From Methylobacterium longum (lineage in GTDB: Bacteria > Pseudomonadota > Alphaproteobacteria > Rhizobiales > Beijerinckiaceae): DNA of 64,000 bases. The stretch is from positions 62,001-126,000 of the forward strand of contig NZ_BPQS01000007.1 in assembly GCF_022179385.1 (NCBI RefSeq). Direction: 5' to 3'. This document shows, one piece after another, positions 21,549 to 29,657 of this stretch; position 1 is the first letter of the stretch; each line of letters opens with the position of its first letter. Made by a program: the position numbers and the translations under genes. The notes under the pieces were generated by a model. The model worked only from the letters and a program-made list of their open reading frames with translations, was not told the origin of the DNA and did not search any database.

Positions 21549-23146
21549 GCCTCTCTCCCCTTCCGCTGGGCGAGCCGGAACGGCGCGTGGTGCGATTCGG
21601 GCTCGCGGTAAAGCGGATAGTGCCGCCCGACGATCGTCTCGGCCAGGGCCACGTCGAACAGCGGCTGGCCGCCGAACCGCTCCAGGGCCTCCGGCGTGAG
21701 CCGCACCGGGCGCAGGGTCTCGCTCTCGGTGCCGAAGCGGATCAGCGGATGGTCGCGGTCGAGGAGCTTCCTCGTGTTGCGCTCGCCGATCCGGTAATAA
21801 CTCATGGTCTCGACCTCGAGCCCCGGCACGATCGCCTTCACCACGCCGACACCGCCGCCGGGAGGCGTGCAATCGACGTAGAGCACGTCGAACCCGGCCT
21901 CCAGCAGCCGGTCGCAGGCGATCTTGCCCCGGGCATGGCCGTCGGCGGCCGGGGTCGAGGGCAGCTCCGCGAAGCGCTTGGTGCTGCGCTGGGAATAGAC
22001 GGTGTCGGCAAGGACGCCCCGGAGGTCGCCCGCCGGCATCTCGATCCATTCGAGCATCGCCTGGAGTGCGCGGCTCTCTTCCAGGTCGAGGCTCGGCAGC
22101 GCCTTCTGGATGAACGCGTCGATATAGCCCGGCGGCGTCACCGTGGCGGCCATGTCGAGGGGGCCGTGCCCGAACGTCTTGCGCACCCGCGCGGCCTGGA
22201 ATTCCAGGAGCGCCTTGCGGAGCGCCCGCTCCCGGTCCGGATCGCAGGCCTCGCCGCAGGCCGACAGCGCGATCGGCGCCGGGGTGCGCGCCGGGTCCTC
22301 GTCGTAGCCGACGACGTAGAGGTTGGTCAGGCCGAACTGGTCGGTGGCGAATTTCGGCAGCGCGCGGATCCCGAGCTCCTTCAGCCGGGCCAGCATCGCG
22401 GCGTTCTCCGGGCCGATGCCGTCGAGATCGAGCATCACGCCCTGGTCGAGGGCCCGGAACAGCAGGCCGTTGCCGTCCCGCTGGAGCAGCTCCAGCACCC
22501 CGTGGCCGAGCGCGAAGGGCACGTCCGGCCCGGCGCCGAGCCCGTTGGTGATCAGATTGGTGAAGGGCCGGTAGCCCTCCGACAGCTCGAAATAGTCGGT
22601 GGCGGCCACGTCGAGGGGCATCAGCACGATCTCGCCCGTGGCGTGCCGGACGCTGGGCGTCCATTCGAGCACCGTGTCGCGGCCGACCGGTGAGCCAGCG
22701 GGCAGGCAGAGGGTCAGCGGGTCGGCAACGGATTTCAGGCCGTAGACGCGCGCGAGATCATTGTAGCTCGCCCGCTCCTTGGCCCGGGGCAGCACCGCCA
22801 GCGACGGCATCAGGTTCTCGGCAATCTCCGCCACGGCGCCGATCAGCGCCTCGTCGTCGGTGGCGCCGTAGCCGATGCCCGACGGCATCGCGCCGACGAA
22901 GAACGGGTCGTCGAGGAACAGGGCCACGAACCAGACCGGGATGCCGGTGCGGTCCAGCGGCGCCAGCGGGAAGCCGACGACGCGGCCCTCCGGCAGGACG
23001 TCGAGATAGGCGCGCACGGGATCGGGCAGGATCGCGGGCAGACCTTCGATGGGCCGCTTGGCACCGAAGCGGTAGGAGCGCGGCGCCTTGATCCGCTCGT
23101 GGCGGGCGCGGTCGTCCTGGTCGTGGAAGGCGTCTGCGTTGGTCAA
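21545..23146 (-). CDS. YcaO-domain protein
   Basis: A 533-residue protein with the YcaO fold, which uses ATP to activate an amide carbonyl for cyclisation, thioamidation or amidine formation. Recognisable blocks are 'GYGATDDEALIGAVAEIAEN' near residue 92 (the Glu-rich nucleotide/Mg site), 'ITNGLGAGPDVPFALGHGVL' running into 'ELLQRDG' near residue 205 and 'RERALRKALLEFQAARVRKT' near residue 295. The last 120 residues carry 'TPPGGGVGVVKAIVPGLEVE'. The protein ends without the PxPxP tail of cyclodehydratases. No E1-like partner, TfuA gene or small precursor peptide is obvious nearby. The start is uncertain: TTG at 23146 gives the longest frame consistent with the family, with only weak ribosome-binding sequence. 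Its coupling to a sugar isomerase is unusual. Confidence 0.88.
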   Translation of the reverse strand: MTNADAFHDQDDRARHERIKAPRSYRFGAKRPIEGLPAILPDPVRAYLDVLPEGRVVGFPLAPLDRTGIPVWFVALFLDDPFFVGAMPSGIGYGATDDEALIGAVAEIAENLMPSLAVLPRAKERASYNDLARVYGLKSVADPLTLCLPAGSPVGRDTVLEWTPSVRHATGEIVLMPLDVAATDYFELSEGYRPFTNLITNGLGAGPDVPFALGHGVLELLQRDGNGLLFRALDQGVMLDLDGIGPENAAMLARLKELGIRALPKFATDQFGLTNLYVVGYDEDPARTPAPIALSACGEACDPDRERALRKALLEFQAARVRKTFGHGPLDMAATVTPPGYIDAFIQKALPSLDLEESRALQAMLEWIEMPAGDLRGVLADTVYSQRSTKRFAELPSTPAADGHARGKIACDRLLEAGFDVLYVDCTPPGGGVGVVKAIVPGLEVETMSYYRIGERNTRKLLDRDHPLIRFGTESETLRPVRLTPEALERFGGQPLFDVALAETIVGRHYPLYREPESHHAPFRLAQRKGREA

Positions 23147-23201
23147 GGTATGGTCCCGTCCCTCTCGTATCCGCCCGTTCCGCCGTCATGTCCCACCCGA
23201 C

Positions 23202-23317
23202 CCCTCATCCTGAGGTGGCGGAGCGCAGCGGAGGCCTCGAAGGAGCCCTTCAGGGACCGTGCGGCCGGCTGGAGCCCTCCGTCGAGGCCCGCTGGTGCGG
23301 GCACCTCAGGATGAGGG
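23202..23317. repeat. Long palindromic intergenic repeat (REP/MITE-like)
   Basis: A 116-base imperfect palindrome between the YcaO and oxidoreductase genes. Its ends are a perfect 15-base inverted repeat, ccctcatcctgaggt (23202-23216) and acctcaggatgaggg (23303-23317); the inner arms match at most positions. The 'cctcgaaggagccc' interior is typical of repetitive extragenic elements in Methylobacterium and Bradyrhizobium. A degraded relative lies at 52911-52970. It could attenuate transcription within the run. Confidence 0.85.
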
Positions 23318-23374
23318 CGGGGACGGGATGGAGCGGGTGGTGTGTCGGCGTCTGGTCGTCCTGTCCTGTGGTCG

Positions 23375-24370
23375 CTACCCCTGCCCGTAGGCGCGGGCGA
23401 CGAGCCGCATCGTGTGAAGGTCGCGTGCGGCCGAATACGCGACCCGCTCCTCGGGCCGGCGCAGGGCCGAGCCGAAGGCGCGCACCTGCTCGGTGAAGGG
23501 GGACCGGTCGCGGTCGAAGGCGACCGGTTCGGAGCGCCCGCTCGCGCCGTCGATGAAGGTCAGCGATCCGCCGGCCGTCTGTCCCATCGTGTTCTCGGCC
23601 ACCAGCATGCCCTTCGTGCCGACCACCTCCAGGCGACGGCGGGGCAGCGCGTCCGGGCAATTGTAGGCGACGTGCAGGCTCGCCAGCGCGCCGCTCGGCG
23701 TGCGCCCGATCAGCAGGGCGCCGTCGTCGACGGCGTAGTCCTGGGCGCGGGTCTGTGTCAGGGCCGCGAGGTCCGTGATCGGCTCGGCGAGGAGGAAATC
23801 CACGAGGTCGAGCCCGTGCGGGGCGAGGTCCATGAGGGCGCCGCCCCCGGCCTGGGCGGCGTCGATCCGCCAGTTCGGCTGGCCGGCCTCCGACCAGTCG
23901 CGCCCGAGCCAGCAGGCGTAGACGATTCGCACGGTGGTCACGGTTCCGAGCCGGCCGGCCTCGATCTGGGCGCGGATCGCACGGTGGGCCGGGTGGTGCC
24001 GCTGGTCGAAGGCCGTACCGTAGAAGGCTTTCTCGCTCTCGACCGCCCGCGTGATCGCCTCGGCGTCGCTGAGCGTCGCCGCCATCGGCTTCTCGCACAG
24101 GATCGCCTTGCCGGACGCAGCCAGCGCCTCGACGGCGCCCCGGTGGAGATGGTTCGGCGTGGCCACGTAGACGGCCTCGACCTCCTGCTCGGCGATCAGG
24201 CCGGCGAGGTCGGCATGGCCGCGGGCGCCCGCCCGCTCGGCGGCGGCGCGGCTGTCCGGATGCGGATCGCAGACCGCGACCAATCGGTGGCCGGCGGCGC
24301 GGATGCCCGGCTCCATGTAGTCGCGGGCGACCCATCCGTAGCCGACGATGCCCCAGCCGACCGCGTCCAT
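23375..24370 (-). CDS. Gfo/Idh/MocA family oxidoreductase
   Basis: A 331-residue NAD(P)-dependent sugar or cyclitol dehydrogenase. The Rossmann domain starts 'MDAVGWGIVGYGWVARDYME' (GxGxxA-like turn), then 'AVYVATPNHLHRGAVEALAA' and the catalytic-region signature 'GKAILCEKPMAATLSDAEAI' with the Glu-Lys-Pro motif. The C-terminal domain has 'GGGALMDLAPHGLDLVDFLL', whose Asp and His occupy the usual active-site helix. Family substrates include myo-inositol, glucose-6-phosphate and UDP-sugars. The ATG shares a base with the stop of the methyltransferase gene (TGATG), so translation is coupled. With inositol-phosphate synthase at the head of the run, oxidation of an inositol ring is a reasonable guess, not shown. 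Confidence 0.9.
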   Translation of the reverse strand: MDAVGWGIVGYGWVARDYMEPGIRAAGHRLVAVCDPHPDSRAAAERAGARGHADLAGLIAEQEVEAVYVATPNHLHRGAVEALAASGKAILCEKPMAATLSDAEAITRAVESEKAFYGTAFDQRHHPAHRAIRAQIEAGRLGTVTTVRIVYACWLGRDWSEAGQPNWRIDAAQAGGGALMDLAPHGLDLVDFLLAEPITDLAALTQTRAQDYAVDDGALLIGRTPSGALASLHVAYNCPDALPRRRLEVVGTKGMLVAENTMGQTAGGSLTFIDGASGRSEPVAFDRDRSPFTEQVRAFGSALRRPEERVAYSAARDLHTMRLVARAYGQG

Positions 24371-25551
24371 CACCACCGCTCCGGCAGGTCGACGAATTCG
24401 CGCACGCGGACGCGCTGGATTTCCGCCGCGTCGAGGCCCTCCGCGAAGGTCAGCGTTTCGGGACCGGGGGAGTGCAGCGGGTAGGTGGCCCGGGGGGCGT
24501 ATTCCGCCTCGTAGCGTTCCGACGGCCACCGGATGGCGTAGCCTTCGCCCTCGGCCTCGTAGAGCGGGTTGAGCCGCAGCACCGTACCGGGCTTCGGCAG
24601 GGTCAGACCGTCGACCAGCGCGCGCGGTGCCGGGCGCATCCCGGGACCGCACACCACCGAGAAGGCCTCGCAGCTCCGCAGGGCCGCGGGCTCCTGCGGA
24701 CCCGGCGCCCGCGCCGCCACGAGCGCCCGGGTCAGCTCCGCGTCGTCGTAGACCAAGGCGTCGGGGAACAGCTCGGCGATCTCCTCAGCGGCCACCGCCC
24801 GACCGGCCGAGAAACCCGGGCAGTCGCTGTTGTGGATGTGGCTGAGCGCCAGCCACCCGTCGTCGCCGGCATTCTGGCGCAGGCAGTCGAGGAGTGTCGC
24901 CTTGTCGTCGAGGAAGTAGAAGGCATCGTTGCAGACGACGAGATCGACCGGCGCCCCCGGGATCGGCCAGTGCGGCGAGCCCGCATCGAAGCAGACGAGC
25001 TGCGCTTTCTCGGTCACGACCCAGTGGCGCGCGACCCAGAGCTTGGCGAAGACCACGTCGGCCCCCGCGACCTTGCAGCCGCGGCGCTGCAGCTCCCGCA
25101 GGTAATGACCGATGCCGCAGGCGAACTCGAAGACGCAGGTCGGCTCGTTCCAGTGCGCCTCCAGGAGCGACAGGCCGGCCAGGTAGGTCGGGTCGCTCCA
25201 CCGGTGCACGAAGTAGTCGCCGACGCGTCCCCACCCGAGGAGCTCGACCGCGTCGCGCAGGGTGGCGGTGCGGCGATCCTTGATGAGGCGGATGATCCCG
25301 GCGGGATCGGCGGGGGGGCCGTTCCACCACTCGTCCTGATCGACCAGCAGGGCGGCCAGAGCCTCGTCGGGCTCACCCGCGTCGAGATGCGCCAATACCC
25401 GTTCGATGAGGGTGTCGCGGCCGACGCGCAGGTACGGGATGCCATCGATCACGGGCCAGCGCGCGCCGGTGACCGCGTCGCGCAGGGCGTGCGGGCCGTC
25501 GGCCTTCAGCGGGTGGCCGGTATCCGGCGATCTGAGTTCGAAGGGGATCAT
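24370..25551 (-). CDS. Class I SAM-dependent methyltransferase with Trm112-like N-terminus
   Basis: A 393-residue protein. The first 50 residues ('MIPFELRSPDTGHPLKADGP' to 'GARWPVIDGIPYLRVG') look like a Trm112/UPF0434 domain that has lost its zinc cysteines. The Rossmann methyltransferase domain follows: motif I 'VFEFACGIGHYLRELQRRGC' near residue 139, 'GADVVFAKLWVARHW', and motif IV 'VDLVVCNDAFYFLDDKATLL'. The C-terminal 120 residues are not a known part of the fold. The end overlaps the oxidoreductase start by one base, and the HD-like gene ends 44 bases upstream. The acceptor is unknown; a metabolite target is likelier than RNA given the neighbours. Confidence 0.85.
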   Translation of the reverse strand: MIPFELRSPDTGHPLKADGPHALRDAVTGARWPVIDGIPYLRVGRDTLIERVLAHLDAGEPDEALAALLVDQDEWWNGPPADPAGIIRLIKDRRTATLRDAVELLGWGRVGDYFVHRWSDPTYLAGLSLLEAHWNEPTCVFEFACGIGHYLRELQRRGCKVAGADVVFAKLWVARHWVVTEKAQLVCFDAGSPHWPIPGAPVDLVVCNDAFYFLDDKATLLDCLRQNAGDDGWLALSHIHNSDCPGFSAGRAVAAEEIAELFPDALVYDDAELTRALVAARAPGPQEPAALRSCEAFSVVCGPGMRPAPRALVDGLTLPKPGTVLRLNPLYEAEGEGYAIRWPSERYEAEYAPRATYPLHSPGPETLTFAEGLDAAEIQRVRVREFVDLPERW

Positions 25552-25595
25552 GGCTCTCGGGACCGCCCGGGCAGATGGGCGGATGGGTCGGGCGA

Positions 25596-26519
25596 TCAAG
25601 GGATGCGCATGTCGGCGAGGACACGGTCGTGAAAACCCTTCACGGGGCCGGCATGGACCAGCTCCCACTCGTCGAGCACCATCCCCATCGTGGTCGAGGC
25701 CCCGCGCAGGTGCTGGGCGATCTGCAGGACCCGGTCGATGCAATCCGCCGCGTGGAAGGCACGGCCCTCGGCGGTGGCGTCGTCGGGGAGCACCGCGCGG
25801 GCGCGCTCGACCTGACCCCGCAGGGGCTCGGCGAGTTCGTCCAGGGCCCAGGCGGTGGTGGCGGCCATGATCGGCCCCAGATGATCGCCGAGCAGCATCT
25901 CGCCGGTGAAGCCCGCATCCGGCATCGCGGCGTTGTGGAAGTGGTGCGCCATGGCGGCCAGGAACACGGTGCCGGGGTCGGCCCGGTAGAACGGGCTGAG
26001 GCAGACGCCGTAGGCGGCCACGATCAGGCAATGCTCGGCGTGGTTCTCGGGCGGCTCCAGCAGGATGCGGGCGCGTCCCGGACAGGTGACGCCGGCGCGC
26101 GGCTGCTGCGCCAGGGCGCCGACGAAACCCGGCAACGGGCCCGGCTGACCGGCCGGACGCGGGGCGAGCCGCGCCCGCAACCGGGCGCGGAGATCCGGAT
26201 CGAGGTCACCCGTCACGGCATCGAAGCCCGCGACCAGCACCGCGCTGGCCGCTTCCTCCGACAGGCCCGCCGCCGTCAGGAAGGCCGCGTCGAGGTCGCA
26301 GAGGCGCGTCGCCGCGAGGGTGGTCGCGGTGATGTCGAGGGCGACGTCGTCCGGCGGAGTGCCTCCGGTGAGGAGACCCCACCCCTGCGCGAACAGCCGC
26401 TCGGCGATCGAACCCGTGCGTCCGGCGGAGCGGACGCGCTTGAGGTCGTTCATCTCGACCAGCAGGTCGCGCAGCGCTTCCGGCGCCGCGGGGCCGGATC
26501 CTTGGTTGTCGCTGGACAT
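25596..26519 (-). CDS. HD-superfamily-like hydrolase
   Basis: A 307-residue soluble helical protein. The segment 'PENHAEHCLIVAAYGVCLSP' followed by 'VFLAAMAHHFHNAAMPDAGF' and, later, 'GRAFHAADCIDRVLQIAQHL' has the spacing of HD-domain metal ligands (His, His-His, then Asp). The canonical His-Asp doublet reads His-His here with a downstream Asn, so metal binding may be altered. HD proteins are phosphohydrolases or, in mixed-valent di-iron members such as myo-inositol oxygenase, oxygenases. Given the inositol gene upstream, a di-iron oxygenase role deserves a look, but sequence alone does not show it. It starts 228 bases after inositol-phosphate synthase. Confidence 0.68.
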   Translation of the reverse strand: MSSDNQGSGPAAPEALRDLLVEMNDLKRVRSAGRTGSIAERLFAQGWGLLTGGTPPDDVALDITATTLAATRLCDLDAAFLTAAGLSEEAASAVLVAGFDAVTGDLDPDLRARLRARLAPRPAGQPGPLPGFVGALAQQPRAGVTCPGRARILLEPPENHAEHCLIVAAYGVCLSPFYRADPGTVFLAAMAHHFHNAAMPDAGFTGEMLLGDHLGPIMAATTAWALDELAEPLRGQVERARAVLPDDATAEGRAFHAADCIDRVLQIAQHLRGASTTMGMVLDEWELVHAGPVKGFHDRVLADMRIP

Positions 26520-26747
26520 CGGCTCTTTCAGACAGCGGTCGGCAATGCGCGCGGGGTCCTCGCCGGATTCCGCGCGGATACTTCTGGACCGTCAAGGCGC
26601 GAAACTGAAGGCGCGAGGCCGCTTCCCTCGTGGGAAGGGCCACAGGGGGATGGCGTGGCGCAGGCTCGAGCGTCCGGGGGGCGCCCGCCGTCTCCAGGCC
26701 CCTCCCGCCCGGGGGAGGAGCGTCCGCGGTGACGCGTCAGCGCCCGG

Positions 26748-27938
26748 TCAGTGCACGCCCAGCCAGTCGTGGAGCATCTTCTCCTGCTTGCCGAAGGCAT
26801 GCTCCGGACCGTGGCCGTTCTTGACCATCGGAGCCTTGAAGAAGGTCGAGAGCTGCTCCTGCACGCCGCCGTCTCCGCGCTTGCTGGCGAGATCGAGGAC
26901 GCGGGCGATCTCGATGACGAGCGGCGCGGCCAGGATCGAGTCCTTGCAGAGGAAGTTCACCTTGATCTGCATCCGCTGGCCCATGAAGCCGGTGACGTCG
27001 ATGTTGTCCCAGGCTTCCTTGTCGTCGCCGCGCGGGCGGTAATAGTGGATGTGCACCAAGTGGTCCTCGACGGGGTAGCCGAGGATCGAGTCGAGCACCG
27101 TGCCCTTGGTGTTGAGCTTCGACTGGAGCGAGTTCGGATCGTTCAGGGCGAGGCCGTCGCGGTTGCCCAGGATGTTGGTCGAGAACCAGCCGTCCACGTG
27201 GAGCGCCCGCGCCTTGAAGGCGGGAGCCAGCACGGTCTTCATCATGGTCTGACCGGTCTTGCCGTCCTTGCCGGCCACCGGAACGTTCAGTTCCCTGGCG
27301 AGGTCGAGGAGGGCCGGGACGTCGGCGGCCACGCTCGGGGTGAAGTTGGCGTAGGGGATGCCGCTCTTGATCGCCGCGTAGGCGTAGAGCATCGCGGGCG
27401 AGATCGACTCGTCGCTGGAATCGAGGCCCTTCTCGAAGGCCGCCGCGGAGTTCAGGGTCGGGTCGTTCAGGTCGGGCCAGCGCTCGGTGGAGGCGAGGTT
27501 CACCACGACCACGTCGTCGAGGTTGCTCTCCTTCTGGAAGCGGCGGAGATCGTTGGCGATCACGGAGACCGCCTCGCGGTGATCCTTGGCCACGATGCGG
27601 TTCTGACCGTCGATGTTCTTGCAGAACTTGGCACTGCCGACGGCCGGCCAGGGCGTGATGCCCTTCAAGACCTGGGCGCCGTTATCGATGTCGTCCTTCG
27701 ACAGCACGCCGTGGCCGCTCGCGGCCGCGCCGAGATCGTCGCCGTTGAGATCCCATCCGCCGAAGACGAGATCCTTGTAGTCCACCATGCCCGCAACGGA
27801 GAGGCCGGCGAGCGGCAGCCCGTCGAGCCGGTTCGAGCCGGATTTGATCATCTCGATGCCGGCGATGGCGGTGGTGGCGACTGCGCCTCCCATGCCAACG
27901 AAGGCGACACCGACGCGGCGACCGGACTGTATGCTCAT
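26748..27938 (-). CDS. Inositol-3-phosphate synthase (myo-inositol-1-phosphate synthase)
   Basis: A 396-residue NAD-dependent enzyme that converts glucose-6-phosphate to inositol phosphate. Signatures: the Rossmann start 'VGVAFVGMGGAVATTAIAGI' near residue 9, 'VVVVNLASTERWPDL' near residue 143, the active-site segment 'PVAGKDGKTGQTMMKTVLAP' near residue 220 and 'HVDGWFSTNILGNRDGLAL' near residue 245, and 'IKVNFLCKDSILAAPLVIE' near residue 331. The length fits the short bacterial/archaeal type rather than the 500-residue eukaryotic enzyme. An AAGGA box precedes the ATG. This is the first gene of the minus-strand run at 16.6-28 kb and would supply its inositol. Inositol synthesis is not a general feature of alphaproteobacteria. 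Confidence 0.92.
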   Translation of the reverse strand: MSIQSGRRVGVAFVGMGGAVATTAIAGIEMIKSGSNRLDGLPLAGLSVAGMVDYKDLVFGGWDLNGDDLGAAASGHGVLSKDDIDNGAQVLKGITPWPAVGSAKFCKNIDGQNRIVAKDHREAVSVIANDLRRFQKESNLDDVVVVNLASTERWPDLNDPTLNSAAAFEKGLDSSDESISPAMLYAYAAIKSGIPYANFTPSVAADVPALLDLARELNVPVAGKDGKTGQTMMKTVLAPAFKARALHVDGWFSTNILGNRDGLALNDPNSLQSKLNTKGTVLDSILGYPVEDHLVHIHYYRPRGDDKEAWDNIDVTGFMGQRMQIKVNFLCKDSILAAPLVIEIARVLDLASKRGDGGVQEQLSTFFKAPMVKNGHGPEHAFGKQEKMLHDWLGVH

Positions 27939-28259
27939 CGGAAATTAGAGTCCTTGTGGGGACGCGGGTGGCGTCTTGGGACGGAAAGTTCTGCCCCCCG
28001 GGCCGTACCTAACTGGCTCGGACGTGCGGCGTTCCAAGCTGAATGCGACAACTTTGCGCCTCCATCGTCGCATCCACGGCGGGATCGCGGCGCCCGGACG
28101 GCCTTAACGCGCACGGTTAACCCTTCCTTGACCGTGCCACGCTTGGATCACGCGGTCGTCCCATTCTGGTCACGGCCGGCGCCGATAGGGCCGCCGCTTC
28201 AAGGAGCCCGGCCGGAAGACGTCGGGCCGACGTAAGGACCAATCGGAAGAGGACCAGTG
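27939..28259. other. Divergent intergenic region before inositol-phosphate synthase
   Basis: About 320 bases between two outward-reading genes; it must contain the promoter of the inositol run and that of the transglycosylase gene. It is less G+C-rich near 28015-28135 (several gttaa/ttaac words). I see no dyad or RNA structure strong enough to name. Confidence 0.5.
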
Positions 28260-29549
28260 ATGGGGGTTTTCCCGGAGCCGGCGCGTCGCGCCGACGACGT
28301 GAGCCGACTCGTGCCGCAGATCCGGAACGGCGCGGGCCATTTCGAAGATGAAGCCGTGGCGTGGCTGCCGCGCGCCGGTCGCACGATGACGCGCCGGCCA
28401 CGCCGCCGCGCGGGCCGGAGCGGGATCCGGCACCTCTCGTCGACGCTGGCACTCGGCCTCGTCGCCGGGTTCGGCCTGCCGCAGGCCGCCTTCGCGCCCG
28501 CCTATTTCGCGCCTGCCGCGCAGGCTCACGACCGCGTCGATACCAGCCCCCGCGCCGCACAGGACCTCGCTGCGCAGGCGCTCGCCGCACAGGCGCAGGC
28601 CGTCGCGGCATTCGCGCAGGAGCTGTCCCTCCGGACGAGCCTGGACCAGGCTCCGGCGCCGGAGATCGACACCCCGGCCGCCTGGAACGGCCTGCCGGTG
28701 CCCGAGCAGGAGCCGGCAACCACGGCGCTGGTCCAGGAGGACCTCGCGACCCTTCCGCGGGTGACCGAGGGGGAAGGCGAGACCACCGTTCAGTTCGGCG
28801 AGCGGAGCGTGCCGCGCAAGGTGGTCGACACGATCGTGAAGGCCTCCGACGAGGCCGGGGTCGACCCCGTCTACATGATGGCGCTGGCCGACAAGGAATC
28901 GAGCTTCGACACGGACGCGAAGGCCGCGACCTCCTCGGCGCAAGGCCTGTTCCAGTTCGTGGCCCGCACGTGGCTGGAGATGATCCGCGATTACGGGGCC
29001 CGCTACGGGCTCGCCGAGGAGGCCGCCTCCGTGAAGGGTCGCGGCTCCGCGATCACCGTCACGGCCGGCATGCGCACCCGGGTTCTCGGGCTGCGCAACG
29101 ATCCCCGCGTGGCGGCGCTGATGGCGGCCGAGCTGATCAAGCGCGACCGCGAGCGGATCGAGGCCCGTGTGGGCCGCGCTCTGACCACGACCGAACTGTA
29201 CCTCGCCCACTTCCTCGGCACGGCCAGCGCCGGCCGCTTCCTGTCGCTCTCGTCCGAGAGGCCCGACGAGGTCGCGGGACGGGAATTCCGGAGCGCTGCC
29301 CGGGCCAACCGCAGCCTGTTCACCCAGAAGACGGGCGGCAAGCGCCGCAGCCTGACCGTCGCGGAACTGCACGGGCGGATCGACGGCATGATCGACCGGC
29401 GCCTGACCCGCTACCAGGGCGTCGCCGCGGTGGCGGAGGCCCTGGAGAAGCCGCCGGCCCCGACCGAGGTGGCCGCCGAGGAGACGCCCGCGCCCGCCGG
29501 CAGCCGCCGCGTCGAGGTGACGGAAGCGCTGCCGCCGGACGGGGTGTGA
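28260..29549 (+). CDS. Lytic transglycosylase, SLT domain
   Basis: A 429-residue exported murein hydrolase. The catalytic domain begins near residue 195: 'KASDEAGVDPVYMMALADKE' then 'SSFDTDAKAATSSAQGLFQF', the ES(S/A)F and S-AQGLFQF motifs of family 1 lytic transglycosylases, with the catalytic glutamate in 'ADKESSF'. A hydrophobic segment 'TLALGLVAGFGLPQAAFAPA' near residue 62 is the signal or anchor; the 60 residues before it are Arg-rich. The ATG at 28260 has an AGAGGA box; an internal ATG at 28386 would give a more usual signal peptide but has no such box. A region rich in Ala/Gln (residues 85-115) links anchor and domain. Confidence 0.85.
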   Translation: MGVFPEPARRADDVSRLVPQIRNGAGHFEDEAVAWLPRAGRTMTRRPRRRAGRSGIRHLSSTLALGLVAGFGLPQAAFAPAYFAPAAQAHDRVDTSPRAAQDLAAQALAAQAQAVAAFAQELSLRTSLDQAPAPEIDTPAAWNGLPVPEQEPATTALVQEDLATLPRVTEGEGETTVQFGERSVPRKVVDTIVKASDEAGVDPVYMMALADKESSFDTDAKAATSSAQGLFQFVARTWLEMIRDYGARYGLAEEAASVKGRGSAITVTAGMRTRVLGLRNDPRVAALMAAELIKRDRERIEARVGRALTTTELYLAHFLGTASAGRFLSLSSERPDEVAGREFRSAARANRSLFTQKTGGKRRSLTVAELHGRIDGMIDRRLTRYQGVAAVAEALEKPPAPTEVAAEETPAPAGSRRVEVTEALPPDGV

Positions 29550-29604
29550 CGGTCGCTCGGGGCGAGCGGATCCGGCCGCGGGTGGAGTTCCGTTCCGAAA
29601 CCGA

Positions 29605-29632
29605 GGACCGCGCGACGTGCGGGGCGCGGTCC
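29605..29632. terminator. Terminator hairpin between transglycosylase and efflux genes
   Basis: An 8-base perfect stem (ggaccgcg / cgcggtcc) with a 12-base G+C-rich loop followed by acgttctt lies between two convergent genes. Confidence 0.5.
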
Positions 29633-29657
29633 ACGTTCTTGAACCTCGACTCCCGCC

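Noticed and set aside
20682..23146. The TIM-barrel/YcaO pair as a RiPP (MNIO plus YcaO) cluster
   Set aside because: The TIM-barrel protein has the ligand pattern of sugar isomerases, and I found no short precursor peptide or partner protein beside it.
16602..27938. The inositol/TIM-barrel genes as an ebo (eustigmatophyte/cyanobacterial) operon
   Set aside because: Ebo operons also combine a TIM-barrel protein with an inositol-phosphate-synthase relative, but EboA, the UbiA-type prenyltransferase, the dehydroquinate-synthase-like protein and EboF are all missing here.
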